64,000 nucleotides of DNA from Streptococcus shenyangsis (GTDB lineage: Bacteria > Bacillota > Bacilli > Lactobacillales > Streptococcaceae). The stretch lies in assembly GCF_006385785.1 (NCBI RefSeq), contig NZ_VFSH01000008.1, forward strand, positions 1 through 64,000, in the 5' to 3' direction. Positions within the stretch are counted from its first letter, which is position 1. The number at the start of each line of letters is the position of its first letter. Below the pieces are notes generated by a model. That model had not been told where the DNA came from. It ran no database searches and worked only from the letters and a program-made list of their open reading frames with translations. The position numbers and the translations under genes were made by a program. Positions 1 to 8,192 of this stretch are shown here, piece by piece.

Positions 1-55
1 GAACCCGTGTTACCGCCGTGAAAAGGCGGTGTCTTAACCCCTTGACCAACGGACC
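1..55 (-). tRNA. tRNA-Glu (UUC), 3' end cut by window edge
   Basis: On the minus strand the sequence begins GGTCC, followed by a D-arm (GGTCAAGGGG) and an anticodon stem CCGCC/GGCGG. The seven-base loop TTTTCAC carries the anticodon TTC. The T-arm starts with GGGTTC at the window edge, so the acceptor 3' half lies outside. It has its own promoter just upstream and is transcribed away from the cytidine-deaminase-like gene. Confidence 0.93.
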
Positions 56-80
56 AGAGTTGTTATTTTCAACTCTTACT

Positions 81-108
81 ATTATACAGCCTTTTTGTTT
101 TTTGTCAA
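81..108 (-). promoter_or_regulatory. Promoter of tRNA-Glu
   Basis: Reading the minus strand, TTGACA (103-108) and TATAAT (81-86) are separated by 16 bases. Both boxes match the sigma-A consensus exactly. The -10 box lies about 25 bases before the mature tRNA 5' end. Confidence 0.85.
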
Positions 109-160
109 CTACTTTTTTAAACTTTTTACAATTTTTTCAATTCGTTTTTCAAATTATAGT

Positions 161-188
161 AAAAAGAGCCAGAATTGTACTGACTCTT
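161..188 (-). terminator. Terminator of the gltX/deaminase unit
   Basis: The minus strand has a 7-bp stem GAGTCAG/CTGGCTC (one G-U pair) with a 7-base loop, followed by a T-run. It starts directly after the deaminase stop codon. Confidence 0.75.
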
Positions 189-623
189 CTATTTCTCATT
201 AAACTTAGAAGCACGTTCTTCCCCCCACCAATAAGGGATTAATTCTGCGACTTTTACTGTCTTTCTTGTATCATAGTCCATCATGAATTCTGCATCTTTA
301 TTTTCAGCGTTCAACTCTAAGAGGAACTCTCTGCAAGCGCCACAAGGCATACCCGAACTTCCACCATAAGGTGGTTTGTCTCGAAAGGCTAATACTTTTT
401 TAACCTTAGTTTGTCCCGAGAATTGGTACATATTGAAGAGTGCTGCCCGCTCTGCGCAGAGATGGAAAACACCACAGGTTCCCTCCATACAGAATCCTGT
501 AAATATTTGTCCATCTTCTGCTTCTACGGAGGCCACAACATGGTTAGCGTAAACAAAATCAGATACTTCATGTGGATCGTATAGCTTCTGTGCTTCTTCG
601 TACATCTTTTCCCAAATGTCCAT
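189..623 (-). CDS. Cytidine deaminase-family protein
   Basis: This 144-residue cytosolic protein has the zinc-dependent nucleoside deaminase signature. CAE (C56-E58) supplies the first zinc ligand and the catalytic Glu, and PCGAC (P93-C97) supplies the other two Cys. Length and two-motif spacing fit the small tetrameric cytidine deaminase/blasticidin-S-deaminase group. It would hydrolyse cytidine-like nucleosides for pyrimidine salvage, but the exact substrate is not shown, so no symbol is given. It starts 13 bases after gltX stops, with an AAGAAGGG ribosome-binding site, so the two are probably co-transcribed. A terminator follows its stop directly. Confidence 0.85.
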   Translation of the reverse strand: MDIWEKMYEEAQKLYDPHEVSDFVYANHVVASVEAEDGQIFTGFCMEGTCGVFHLCAERAALFNMYQFSGQTKVKKVLAFRDKPPYGGSSGMPCGACREFLLELNAENKDAEFMMDYDTRKTVKVAELIPYWWGEERASKFNEK

Positions 624-636
624 TATTGTACCCTTC

Positions 637-2097
637 TTACTTAGAGATTTCCTTTAACATATTTTCGATATGTTGGATTGATTTTTCACGGCCTAACAAG
701 AAGATAGTATCTGGCAATTCTGGTCCATGCATTTCACCTGAAACAGCGATACGAATAGGCATAAAAAGATTTTTCCCTTTAATACCTGTTTCTTTTTGGA
801 CTGCTTTAATTTGTGGGAAGATATTCTCTGTCACAAATTCATCATCTTTCATCGCTTCAAGTTTTACTTTGAAGGCTTCAAGAACTGTTGGGACTGTTTC
901 CCCCGCCATGACTTCGCGCTCTGCTTCTGTCAATTCTGGGAAATCTGAGAAGAAGAGATCTGTCAATGGGATAATCTCATCTACTGATTTCATTTGTGGT
1001 TTATAGAGTTCTACCAATTTTTCAGCCTTATCAGTTAATCGGCCTGCTTCCTCTAAGAATGGTTTTGCCATTTCAAAGATAGTTTCTAGGTCTGCATTCT
1101 TGATATAATCATTGCTCATCCAGTCGAGTTTCTTCTGGTCAAAGGCTGCCGGAGACTTGCTCAGGCGGTTTTCATCGAAAAGTTTAATGAGTTCTTCTCG
1201 AGAGAAGATTTCATCTTCGCCACCTGGGTTCCAACCAAGAAGAGCAATAAAGTTAAAGACTGCTTCTGGTAAGTAACCTTTTTTACGGTAGTCTTCGATA
1301 AACTGAAGGGTGTTTGTGTCACGTTTAGACAATTTTTTCCCAGTTTCAGAGTTGATGATCAAGGTCATGTGACCGAACTCTGGAGCTTCCCAGCCAAGCG
1401 CTTCATAAACCATGAGCTGTTTTGGTGTATTAGCAATGTGGTCGTCTCCACGGATTACGTGAGAAATCTGCATATCATGGTCATCGATGACAACGGCAAA
1501 GTTGTATGTTGGATAACCGTCTTTCTTTTGGATAACCCAGTCACCACCGATATTGCCACCTTCAAATTCGATATCACCTTTGACCATATCATTCCATTTG
1601 TAGATACCTGTCTCATTGACAGCCAAACGGACCGTTGGGATGATCCCTGCTGCTTCACGTTCTGAGATGTAAGCCGCTTTTTCCTCTTCACTCATGCCAA
1701 GGTATTCATTGATGTAACGTGGTGTTTCACCAGCTGCTTCTTGGCGTTCGCGTTCAGCTGCCAACTCTTCTTCTGTAACATAAGATTTGTAAGCTTTTCC
1801 TTCAGCTAACAGTTGGTCGATGTATTTTTGATACAAGTCCAAACGCTCAGACTGGCGATAATTCTCATTTGTTTCTGGACTTTCATCCCAATCCATGCCT
1901 AACCAACGAAGGTTTTCAAGCTGTGAGCGTTCCCCATCTTCGACATGACGTTTACGGTCAGTATCTTCGATACGAATGATAAATGTTCCACCGTGATGAC
2001 GGGCATAAAGGTAATTGAACAATGCTGTACGGGCATTTCCGATGTGTAGTAGTCCTGTTGGACTTGGTGCGTAACGTACGCGGATATCTTTTGACAT
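637..2097 (-). CDS. gltX: Glutamyl-tRNA synthetase
   Basis: This is a class I aminoacyl-tRNA synthetase of 486 residues, the usual length for the Gram-positive non-discriminating GluRS. The HIGH-type motif is HIGN at residues 18-21 in the N-terminal Rossmann fold. The second signature reads KLSKR near residue 257, and the C-terminal third is the helical anticodon-binding domain. In Gram-positives of this kind GluRS charges both tRNA-Glu and tRNA-Gln, the latter being corrected by an amidotransferase (family knowledge). The start is supported by AGGAGA seven bases upstream. It lies downstream of the pgi terminator, so it has its own promoter, and it leads into the deaminase gene. Confidence 0.97.
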   Translation of the reverse strand: MSKDIRVRYAPSPTGLLHIGNARTALFNYLYARHHGGTFIIRIEDTDRKRHVEDGERSQLENLRWLGMDWDESPETNENYRQSERLDLYQKYIDQLLAEGKAYKSYVTEEELAAERERQEAAGETPRYINEYLGMSEEEKAAYISEREAAGIIPTVRLAVNETGIYKWNDMVKGDIEFEGGNIGGDWVIQKKDGYPTYNFAVVIDDHDMQISHVIRGDDHIANTPKQLMVYEALGWEAPEFGHMTLIINSETGKKLSKRDTNTLQFIEDYRKKGYLPEAVFNFIALLGWNPGGEDEIFSREELIKLFDENRLSKSPAAFDQKKLDWMSNDYIKNADLETIFEMAKPFLEEAGRLTDKAEKLVELYKPQMKSVDEIIPLTDLFFSDFPELTEAEREVMAGETVPTVLEAFKVKLEAMKDDEFVTENIFPQIKAVQKETGIKGKNLFMPIRIAVSGEMHGPELPDTIFLLGREKSIQHIENMLKEISK

Positions 2098-2192
2098 AGT
2101 TTCTCCTATAAAGTCTCTAGGCGTCTGCCTTTTTGCTCTCTATATTATATCACAAGTCTTGGCTGAGTCCAATTTCTATGAATAAAGATAGT

Positions 2193-2218
2193 AAAAAGAG
2201 TGGGCAAACCACTCTTTT
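2193..2218 (-). terminator. Terminator of pgi
   Basis: The minus strand has a hairpin with AAAAGAGTGG/CCACTCTTTT arms and a short loop, followed by a T-run. It lies 7 bases after the pgi stop. Confidence 0.85.
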
Positions 2219-2224
2219 CTTCTA

Positions 2225-3574
2225 TTATAGACGTGCGTTAAGTTCTTTGCTCAATTCTTCAAATCCTGGTTTTCCAAGAAGGGCAAACATGTTACGTTTG
2301 TAAGCTTCAACACCTGGTTGGTCAAATGGGTTGATAGCATTCAAGTAACCTGAAAGGGCGATTGCCAATTCGAAGAAATAGATAGTGTAACCAAGAGTGA
2401 AAGCATCTTGCTCTGGAAGAGTCACATACATGTTTGGTACATCACCATCTGTGTGGGCAAGAAGAACACCATCAGTTGCTTTTTTATTTACAAAGTCAAC
2501 GTCTTTTCCTTGAAGATAACCAAGTCCATCAAGGTCTTCTTCCAAGCTAGGAATAATCACGTTTTTACGAGGTTTGTCAACACGAACAACTGTTTCAAAC
2601 ATGATACGAGTTCCTTCTTGGATAAATTGACCAAGTGAGTGCAAGTCAGTTGAGAAGTTGGCTGAAGTTGGGTAGATACCTTTTTGGTCTTTTCCTTCTG
2701 ATTCACCAGCCAATTGTTTCCACCACTCTGAGAAGTATTGAAGTGATGGCTCGTAGTTTACCAAGATCTCAGTTGCATAACCTTTACGGTAAAGGATGTT
2801 ACGAACTGCTGCGTATTGGTAAGCTTCGTTTTCAGAGATTTTGTCTGAAGTGTAGTCTTTGCGAGCTGCATTCGCACCTTCCATAAGGGCTTTGATGTCA
2901 GCTCCTGATGCTGCAATTGGAAGCAAACCAACGGCTGTCAATACTGAGAAGCGTCCACCGATGTCATCTGGAACAACAAATGTTTCCCAACCGTTAGCAT
3001 CTGCTTCAACCTTAACCGCACCTTTTTGGCGGTCAGTTGTTGCATAGATACGTTTGTTAGCTTCTTCTTGACCGTATTTCTTAACCAAGAGTTCTTTGAA
3101 AACACGGAAAGCGATAGCTGGTTCAGTTGTTGTACCTGATTTAGAAATCACGTTTACTGAGAAGTCTTTATCCGCAACGTACTCTACTAAGTCAGCAAGG
3201 TAAGTAGATGAGATTGAGTTTCCTGCGTAAAGGATTTGTGGAGCCTTGCGTTCTTCTTTTGTTTGCAAGTTTGCAAAGTGGTGATTCAAGAAGTCAATCG
3301 CTGCTTTAGCACCAAGGTAAGATCCACCGATACCGATCACAACCAAAACATCGCTGTCTGATTTGATTTGCTCAGCAGCTTTCAAGATGCGGTCAAATTC
3401 TTCGCGGTCGTAGTTTTCAGGAAGGTCCAACCATCCCAAGAAGTCGCTACCAGCACCAGTTCCTTTACGGATCAATTCATCGGCTGCTGTTACTTGTGAT
3501 TGCATGTATTCCACTTCATGTGGTGCAACAAATTTGTCTAAGACTTTTGAATAATCAAATTTAATATGTGACAT
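2225..3574 (-). CDS. pgi: Glucose-6-phosphate isomerase
   Basis: This 449-residue cytosolic enzyme interconverts glucose-6-phosphate and fructose-6-phosphate. The two-domain SIS architecture is clear: [14 protein letters not shown] early, [10 protein letters not shown] in the phosphate-binding loop, and the conserved [11 protein letters not shown] segment. The start is the ATG of MSHIKFDY, preceded by GGAGG. An in-frame upstream start would add 19 residues but lies inside the promoter/leader and has no ribosome-binding site. It is monocistronic, with its own promoter (TTGAAA-17-TATGAT) and terminator. A LacI-type palindrome lies further upstream. Confidence 0.97.
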   Translation of the reverse strand: MSHIKFDYSKVLDKFVAPHEVEYMQSQVTAADELIRKGTGAGSDFLGWLDLPENYDREEFDRILKAAEQIKSDSDVLVVIGIGGSYLGAKAAIDFLNHHFANLQTKEERKAPQILYAGNSISSTYLADLVEYVADKDFSVNVISKSGTTTEPAIAFRVFKELLVKKYGQEEANKRIYATTDRQKGAVKVEADANGWETFVVPDDIGGRFSVLTAVGLLPIAASGADIKALMEGANAARKDYTSDKISENEAYQYAAVRNILYRKGYATEILVNYEPSLQYFSEWWKQLAGESEGKDQKGIYPTSANFSTDLHSLGQFIQEGTRIMFETVVRVDKPRKNVIIPSLEEDLDGLGYLQGKDVDFVNKKATDGVLLAHTDGDVPNMYVTLPEQDAFTLGYTIYFFELAIALSGYLNAINPFDQPGVEAYKRNMFALLGKPGFEELSKELNARL

Positions 3575-3602
3575 GTTATTCCTCCAATATTTCTTCTTTT
3601 CT

Positions 3603-3631
3603 ATCATAACGCTTACCTTCGTTTTTTTCAA
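3603..3631 (-). promoter_or_regulatory. Promoter of pgi
   Basis: On the minus strand TTGAAA (3626-3631) and TATGAT (3603-3608) are spaced by 17 bases. The -10 box ends about 30 bases before the pgi ATG. Confidence 0.75.
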
Positions 3632-3668
3632 GTTTTTTTGTCGAATTTCTCCAATTTTTATCAGAATT

Positions 3669-3678
3669 CAAACGTTTG
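3669..3678. promoter_or_regulatory. LacI-type palindrome upstream of pgi
   Basis: CAAACGTTTG is a perfect 10-bp palindrome, followed by CG. It shares the core of the MalR site in front of malQ (35246-35259). It lies about 40 bases upstream of the pgi -35 box. It may be a MalR or CcpA-family site or a chance match. Confidence 0.35.
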
Positions 3679-3723
3679 CGTAAAAATCCCATATTCCAAA
3701 AATTTTGAAAAAATAAAAGAAAG

Positions 3724-3746
3724 AACGACTAGATGTTCCAGTCGTT
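3724..3746 (-). terminator. Terminator overlapping the amidotransferase stop
   Basis: The minus strand has AACGACT/AGTCGTT arms with a 9-base loop, followed by a T-rich tract. The 5' arm includes bases of the stop codon of the class I amidotransferase gene. Confidence 0.7.
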
Positions 3747-4434
3747 ACAGTTCATTCAATAAATACTCAAATAATTCTAAATTGCCATCTTCTTCATTAA
3801 CCAGAAACTCTGGATGCCACTGCAAACCGATAATACGGTGCTCATCGATAGACTCAATCGCTTCAATGGTCTGGTCTCTTGGATCAATAGCAGTTACACG
3901 AAAATTAGGTGCCAAATCTTTAATGCTTTGACGATGGACAGAATTGACCTGATTTTCTTTTCCAAATAGCTTGGCCACCACGCTTCCTTCTACTGTCTCA
4001 ATAGAGTGAGATGTTCCGAAAGGTAATCCTTGCCAGTGACCTTCTATTTCTTGATTTAGGGTTCCACCAAAGGCAACATTGACAAGTTGAACACCGCGAC
4101 AGATTGCCATAATTGGTTTATTCTGACGGAGCGCTTCTTTCAAGAGTGCCAGTTCAAACTCATCACGTACTAGATTGTAATCATCGCTCTCGATGGTCTT
4201 TTTCTCTCCATAAAACTGAGGATGAACATTTTGGCCTCCTGTCAAAATGAGTTTGTCAATCATTTCCACATAATCGCGTACAACTGACTCATCACCAACA
4301 GGAATGACTAAAGGGAGACCACCAACTTGACGAATGCTCTCTGCGAATCTACAAGATACAGATGAGTGAATGTTTTTACCTTCTGCGTCTACAGGACATA
4401 GATTTGCAGCAACTCCTACAACCGTTCTAGCCAT
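3745..4434 (-). CDS. Class I glutamine amidotransferase (PuuD-like gamma-glutamyl hydrolase family)
   Basis: This 229-residue cytosolic protein belongs to the peptidase C26 family. The nucleophile elbow is ICRGVQ with Cys112, and the His-x-Glu pair lies in GLQWHPEF near residue 208. The LTGGQNVHP segment is typical of gamma-glutamyl-GABA hydrolase relatives. The family cleaves gamma-glutamyl amides; the substrate here is not evident. The chosen ATG has AAAGGAG upstream. A longer reading frame adds 16 residues without a ribosome-binding site. It stands alone between patB and pgi and carries its own overlapping terminator. Confidence 0.85.
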   Translation of the reverse strand: MARTVVGVAANLCPVDAEGKNIHSSVSCRFAESIRQVGGLPLVIPVGDESVVRDYVEMIDKLILTGGQNVHPQFYGEKKTIESDDYNLVRDEFELALLKEALRQNKPIMAICRGVQLVNVAFGGTLNQEIEGHWQGLPFGTSHSIETVEGSVVAKLFGKENQVNSVHRQSIKDLAPNFRVTAIDPRDQTIEAIESIDEHRIIGLQWHPEFLVNEEDGNLELFEYLLNEL

Positions 4435-4544
4435 GATGCCTCTCCTTTCGAATGTTAACGATAGTCCTATCATAGCACTCAAAATGACTTTCGTCTAATA
4501 TGTTTTTTTTAAGGATGTGATAAATATTTTTTATGGACAAGAAA

Positions 4545-4566
4545 AAGCTGCCCCATAGGACAACTT
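4545..4566 (-). terminator. Terminator of patAB
   Basis: The minus strand has a hairpin with AAGTTGTCC pairing to GGGGCAGCTT (some G-U pairs), then TTTTTC. It lies just downstream of the patB stop. Confidence 0.65.
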
Positions 4567-4571
4567 CTTTC

Positions 4572-6338
4572 TTATTCAAAGACAAATTGATTGTGATAGA
4601 GTTCTGAGTAGAATCCACCTAGTTTCAAGAGTTCATGATGGCTACCGCGTTCAATGACTTCTCCATCTTTAAGGACAATAATCTGGTCTGCATTGAGAAT
4701 GGTTTTCAAGCGATGGGCAATGACAAAACTAGTTCTACCTGCTACAACTGCCTCCATGGCATGCTGAATCTTACTTTCTGTCACCGTATCTACGTTTGAA
4801 GTTGCTTCATCTAGAATGAGAACTTCTGGATCTGTCATCAGAGTTCGAGCGATAGAAATCAATTGCTTCTGCCCTGTCGAGAAGATGCTCTGGTCATCAT
4901 CTATAAGAGTATCGTACTTATCAGGCAAGCTTTCGATATAGTCGTGGATATGGGTTGCCTTGGCTGCTGCCTCAACCATTTCTTGACTAGCATCTGGCAC
5001 ACCAAAACGGATATTGTCTCGAATGGTTCCGCTAAAAAGAACGGAATCTTGCAAGACAATCCCCACCTTACTTCTGAGACTATCTAAATCATAGTCACGA
5101 ATATCTTTCCCATCAAAATAAATGCCACCAGCATCAACATCATAAAAGCGATTGATGAGGTTCATAATAGTGGTTTTTCCTGAACCCGTCGGCCCAACAA
5201 CCGCGGTCATCTGTCCTTTCGGAGCGGAAATGCTGACATCTTTCAAAATAGGTTTATCAGGCAAATATGAGAAATCAATGTGACTGATTTCAACACCTTC
5301 TTGCAACTTAGTGAAGATTGGAGCCTTTTCAGGTCGGATTTCTTCCTCTGCGTCAAACATTTCCTGAATCCGTTCAGCCCCCGTAAAGGCTAACTGAAGG
5401 CTTCCCCAACTAGCTGCAACTTGGATAATAGGCTGGTAGTACTGCTGTGAAAATTGGGCAAACATAACAATCAAACCTAAGGCTGTGCTTGTTTCAATAG
5501 TCTTATCATTCAAAAGTACAGATGAACCAGCAAAGATGACGACAGCTGTATTAACCAGACTCATCCCATTCATGACAGGGAACAGAATTCCTGAGAACAT
5601 TCTTCCTTTAAAGGTTGCCTTGCGTACGCGCTCATTTTGTTCAAGAAATCCTGCCATCATATCCTCTTGAATTCCTTGCACAATCACGGCTTTTTGGCCT
5701 GAGATACTCTCATCCATATAGGCGTTGAGCTTCCCTACCTCTTTCTGCTGGAGGTTGGTGTATTTGCGTGCCATTTTTACGATAAAAATCAGCATGAGGA
5801 AGGCAACTGGTGTGCTGGCAATGGTGATGAGGGCCAGCGTCACATTTCTCGAAAACATGACAAGAATCAAACCAATGTATAAAGCAATATTGCTCATGAC
5901 CTGAATCAAGCTCTCGTTAAAGGCTTGGAGGATATTATCCAAATCACTGGTAAAACGAGACAAGATATCGCCATCTTGTCGGCGGTCAAAGAATGAAACC
6001 GTCAATCGCGCAAGCTTACCAAAGAGGCCTTTACGCATCTCATTGGTAGATTCTGCAATCACGCGCGTCATGAGACACATGTATATGACACTAGAGATAG
6101 ATAGAACCAAAACCAGCAGACCAAGATTGACCATGATTCCTGATAGACTTTGCCAAACAAGTTCTGGATTACCATCTTGATAAGCTTGAACTAAATTAGC
6201 TAACTGCGTCACTGCTTGTCCAGAATATACCGGAAAGAGAGCTTGGGCAAGAGTCGCTAGAACAATCATCAGAATAACAACTACAAATGATAACTTATAA
6301 ACTTTAAAATAATTCCAAAAAAATTGAACTGTCTTCAT
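4572..6338 (-). CDS. patB: ABC exporter half-transporter PatB
   Basis: This 588-residue half-transporter has an N-terminal six-helix exporter domain and a C-terminal ATPase. Visible motifs are Walker A GPTGSGKTT, signature STGQKQL, and Walker B ILDEATSNVD. The signature lacks the canonical second Ser-Gly (STGQ for SGGQ), as seen in heterodimeric exporters with one weaker site. Length and gene order match pneumococcal PatB, which with PatA exports fluoroquinolones and dyes. The ATG at 6338 follows GGAGGAG and lies 1 base after the patA stop, so translation is probably coupled. Upstream in-frame starts fall inside patA. Confidence 0.9.
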   Translation of the reverse strand: MKTVQFFWNYFKVYKLSFVVVILMIVLATLAQALFPVYSGQAVTQLANLVQAYQDGNPELVWQSLSGIMVNLGLLVLVLSISSVIYMCLMTRVIAESTNEMRKGLFGKLARLTVSFFDRRQDGDILSRFTSDLDNILQAFNESLIQVMSNIALYIGLILVMFSRNVTLALITIASTPVAFLMLIFIVKMARKYTNLQQKEVGKLNAYMDESISGQKAVIVQGIQEDMMAGFLEQNERVRKATFKGRMFSGILFPVMNGMSLVNTAVVIFAGSSVLLNDKTIETSTALGLIVMFAQFSQQYYQPIIQVAASWGSLQLAFTGAERIQEMFDAEEEIRPEKAPIFTKLQEGVEISHIDFSYLPDKPILKDVSISAPKGQMTAVVGPTGSGKTTIMNLINRFYDVDAGGIYFDGKDIRDYDLDSLRSKVGIVLQDSVLFSGTIRDNIRFGVPDASQEMVEAAAKATHIHDYIESLPDKYDTLIDDDQSIFSTGQKQLISIARTLMTDPEVLILDEATSNVDTVTESKIQHAMEAVVAGRTSFVIAHRLKTILNADQIIVLKDGEVIERGSHHELLKLGGFYSELYHNQFVFE

Positions 6339-6339
6339 G

Positions 6340-8046
6340 TTACTCCTCCTTTCCTTTCTGTGTTTCATAGATTTCACGGTAAACAGCATTGTTGGCAACC
6401 AAGTCTGCATGCGTACCTTGACCAATCAATCGTCCTTGATCTAAAACCAAGATTTTATCTGCATGGACAACCGAGCTAATCTTTTGCGCGATGATAATGG
6501 TTGTCGTCCCCTTCAGATCCTTATTCAAGGCTTCTTGCACCAGGCGCTCTGACTTGGCATCCAATGCTGAGGTCGAATCGTCAAAAATCAGAATACGCGG
6601 ATTGCTGACAATTCCACGAGCAATCGACATCCTTTGCTTTTGCCCACCAGAGAAATTGGTTCCTCGTTCCTCAACTGGACTTTCAAAGGTTTTCTCCATA
6701 CGATGAATGAATTCACTAGCCTGGGCAATATTGGCTGCGCGCTCCATTTCAAATAGAGTAGCATCTCCCTTACCCTGTCTCAAGTTATCTGCAATCGTTC
6801 CACTAAAGAGAATGGCACGTTGGAGAACGATAGAGACAGCTTTACGTAGGGTCCCTTCACTCACTTCTCGAATATCCTTTCCTCCGATTTTAATAGAGCC
6901 TTCTTGCGGATCAAAGAGACGTGGAATCAATTGAGCCAAGGTTGATTTTCCTGCACCAGTCGCTCCAACTACACCAACCATTTGACCAGGTTCAATAGTA
7001 AAGGTCACATCTTTTAGCATCGGTTCCTTGTCCATTGGATAGGTAAAGGTTACATTTTCAAAGCTAAGACTTCCAACCAACTCTTCATCTGGCACATCCT
7101 TGAAGGTCATGGCTGGCTCTGCGTCAAGAATTTCTCGAATACGACGCATAGAAATCATAGCACGACTGACAGAATTTCCCAAAAATCCAACCATAACAAT
7201 GGTAAAGATAATCTGGCTCAGGTAATTGACAAAGGAAGCAATGGAGCCAACAACTGACGGATCCGACTGAACCATCCCAGCAACTAGCCAAATAGAGAGG
7301 AATACCGCCCCATAACCGACCAACATCATGAAAGGTTCCACTACTGAAAAGGCATAACCAATGTAAAGGTTTTGACCGAGTAACTCGTCTGAAACCTCCG
7401 TAAACTTATCAAACTGCTCTTTTTCTTGGACAAAGGACTTGACCACACGAACGCCACGCAAATTTTCCTTGGCAATGGCATTGATGCGTTCAAGAAGGGT
7501 TTGAAACTTGGCAAAACGAGGCCCCATCATTCCCATCATGACAGCAGTCAAACCAAAAATCAAGACCACCATGAGAACAATCACCCACCACAGCGAAGGA
7601 AGAGTTTGAACCGCAAGGATAAACGAACCGATGAACAAGAGGGGAAGTCTGAAAAGAATTTGGAAGGTCATCATGACCACGTTCTGAATCTGGTTGATAT
7701 CATTTGTCATTCGAACGACTAGATTTCCCGCATTAAATTGTTCAATATTGGCATAAGAAAAGGTTTGGATTTTACGGAAGGCATCCTCCCGAAGGTCAGA
7801 TGAAACTCCTTGGGCAATATAGGCTGCAAGGATAACATTGAGCCCACCAGCAACCAGACCAACCAAGGCCACACCAATTAACCAAACCCCTATACTATAA
7901 ATGGCTTCATATTTCCCAGCAAGTAGGGCGTCTAACACTTCCTGCAGATAACGCGGTTGCAGAAGTGAACTAGCAACCATCAAGCCTGTCATCAGAAGCG
8001 AAGCTAAGGCCTGCCACTTGTAGGTTTTTATTTTCTGAATTAGCAT
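6340..8046 (-). CDS. patA: ABC exporter half-transporter PatA
   Basis: This 568-residue protein consists of six transmembrane helices followed by an ATPase domain. It has Walker A GATGAGKST, signature FSGGQKQR and Walker B ILIFDDSTSALD, where the residue after the Walker B Asp is Asp rather than the catalytic Glu. That is the degenerate-site partner pattern of heterodimeric exporters. It is the upstream gene of the patA-patB pair and should form the dimer with PatB in the membrane. Expression is probably limited by the leader terminator just upstream. In S. pneumoniae, disruption of a patA leader attenuator raises PatAB expression and fluoroquinolone resistance (literature knowledge). Confidence 0.9.
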   Translation of the reverse strand: MLIQKIKTYKWQALASLLMTGLMVASSLLQPRYLQEVLDALLAGKYEAIYSIGVWLIGVALVGLVAGGLNVILAAYIAQGVSSDLREDAFRKIQTFSYANIEQFNAGNLVVRMTNDINQIQNVVMMTFQILFRLPLLFIGSFILAVQTLPSLWWVIVLMVVLIFGLTAVMMGMMGPRFAKFQTLLERINAIAKENLRGVRVVKSFVQEKEQFDKFTEVSDELLGQNLYIGYAFSVVEPFMMLVGYGAVFLSIWLVAGMVQSDPSVVGSIASFVNYLSQIIFTIVMVGFLGNSVSRAMISMRRIREILDAEPAMTFKDVPDEELVGSLSFENVTFTYPMDKEPMLKDVTFTIEPGQMVGVVGATGAGKSTLAQLIPRLFDPQEGSIKIGGKDIREVSEGTLRKAVSIVLQRAILFSGTIADNLRQGKGDATLFEMERAANIAQASEFIHRMEKTFESPVEERGTNFSGGQKQRMSIARGIVSNPRILIFDDSTSALDAKSERLVQEALNKDLKGTTTIIIAQKISSVVHADKILVLDQGRLIGQGTHADLVANNAVYREIYETQKGKEE

Positions 8047-8057
8047 ACTTTCTCCTT

Positions 8058-8095
8058 AAAAAATAGACAAAAGGGAGCGACAATGTGTCAGCTCC
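8058..8095 (-). terminator. Leader terminator/attenuator of patAB
   Basis: Between the patA promoter and its ATG, the minus strand folds GGAGC(T)GACA with TGTCGCTCC, giving a 9-bp stem with one bulge. This is followed by a U-rich tract that ends next to the ribosome-binding site AAGGAG. It is a factor-independent terminator inside a leader of about 65 bases. The arrangement agrees with the known pneumococcal patA attenuator. Confidence 0.8.
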
Positions 8096-8119
8096 TTCTC
8101 ATTCTGTTTGTGTGATGTT

Positions 8120-8148
8120 ATTCTAGCAAAAAAGTGGGGGATTGTCAA
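8120..8148 (-). promoter_or_regulatory. Promoter of patAB
   Basis: The minus strand has TTGACA (8143-8148), a 17-base spacer and TAGAAT (8120-8125), with a TGC extended -10. This is close to consensus, so the downstream attenuator rather than promoter weakness probably sets basal expression. Confidence 0.85.
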
Positions 8149-8192
8149 AGAAGTCTCCTTGATATAGCTAGAATGACAAGTCAATCTTGGCT

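Noticed and set aside
572-1006. Open frame antisense to gltX and the deaminase gene
   Set aside because: Shadow frame across two real genes.
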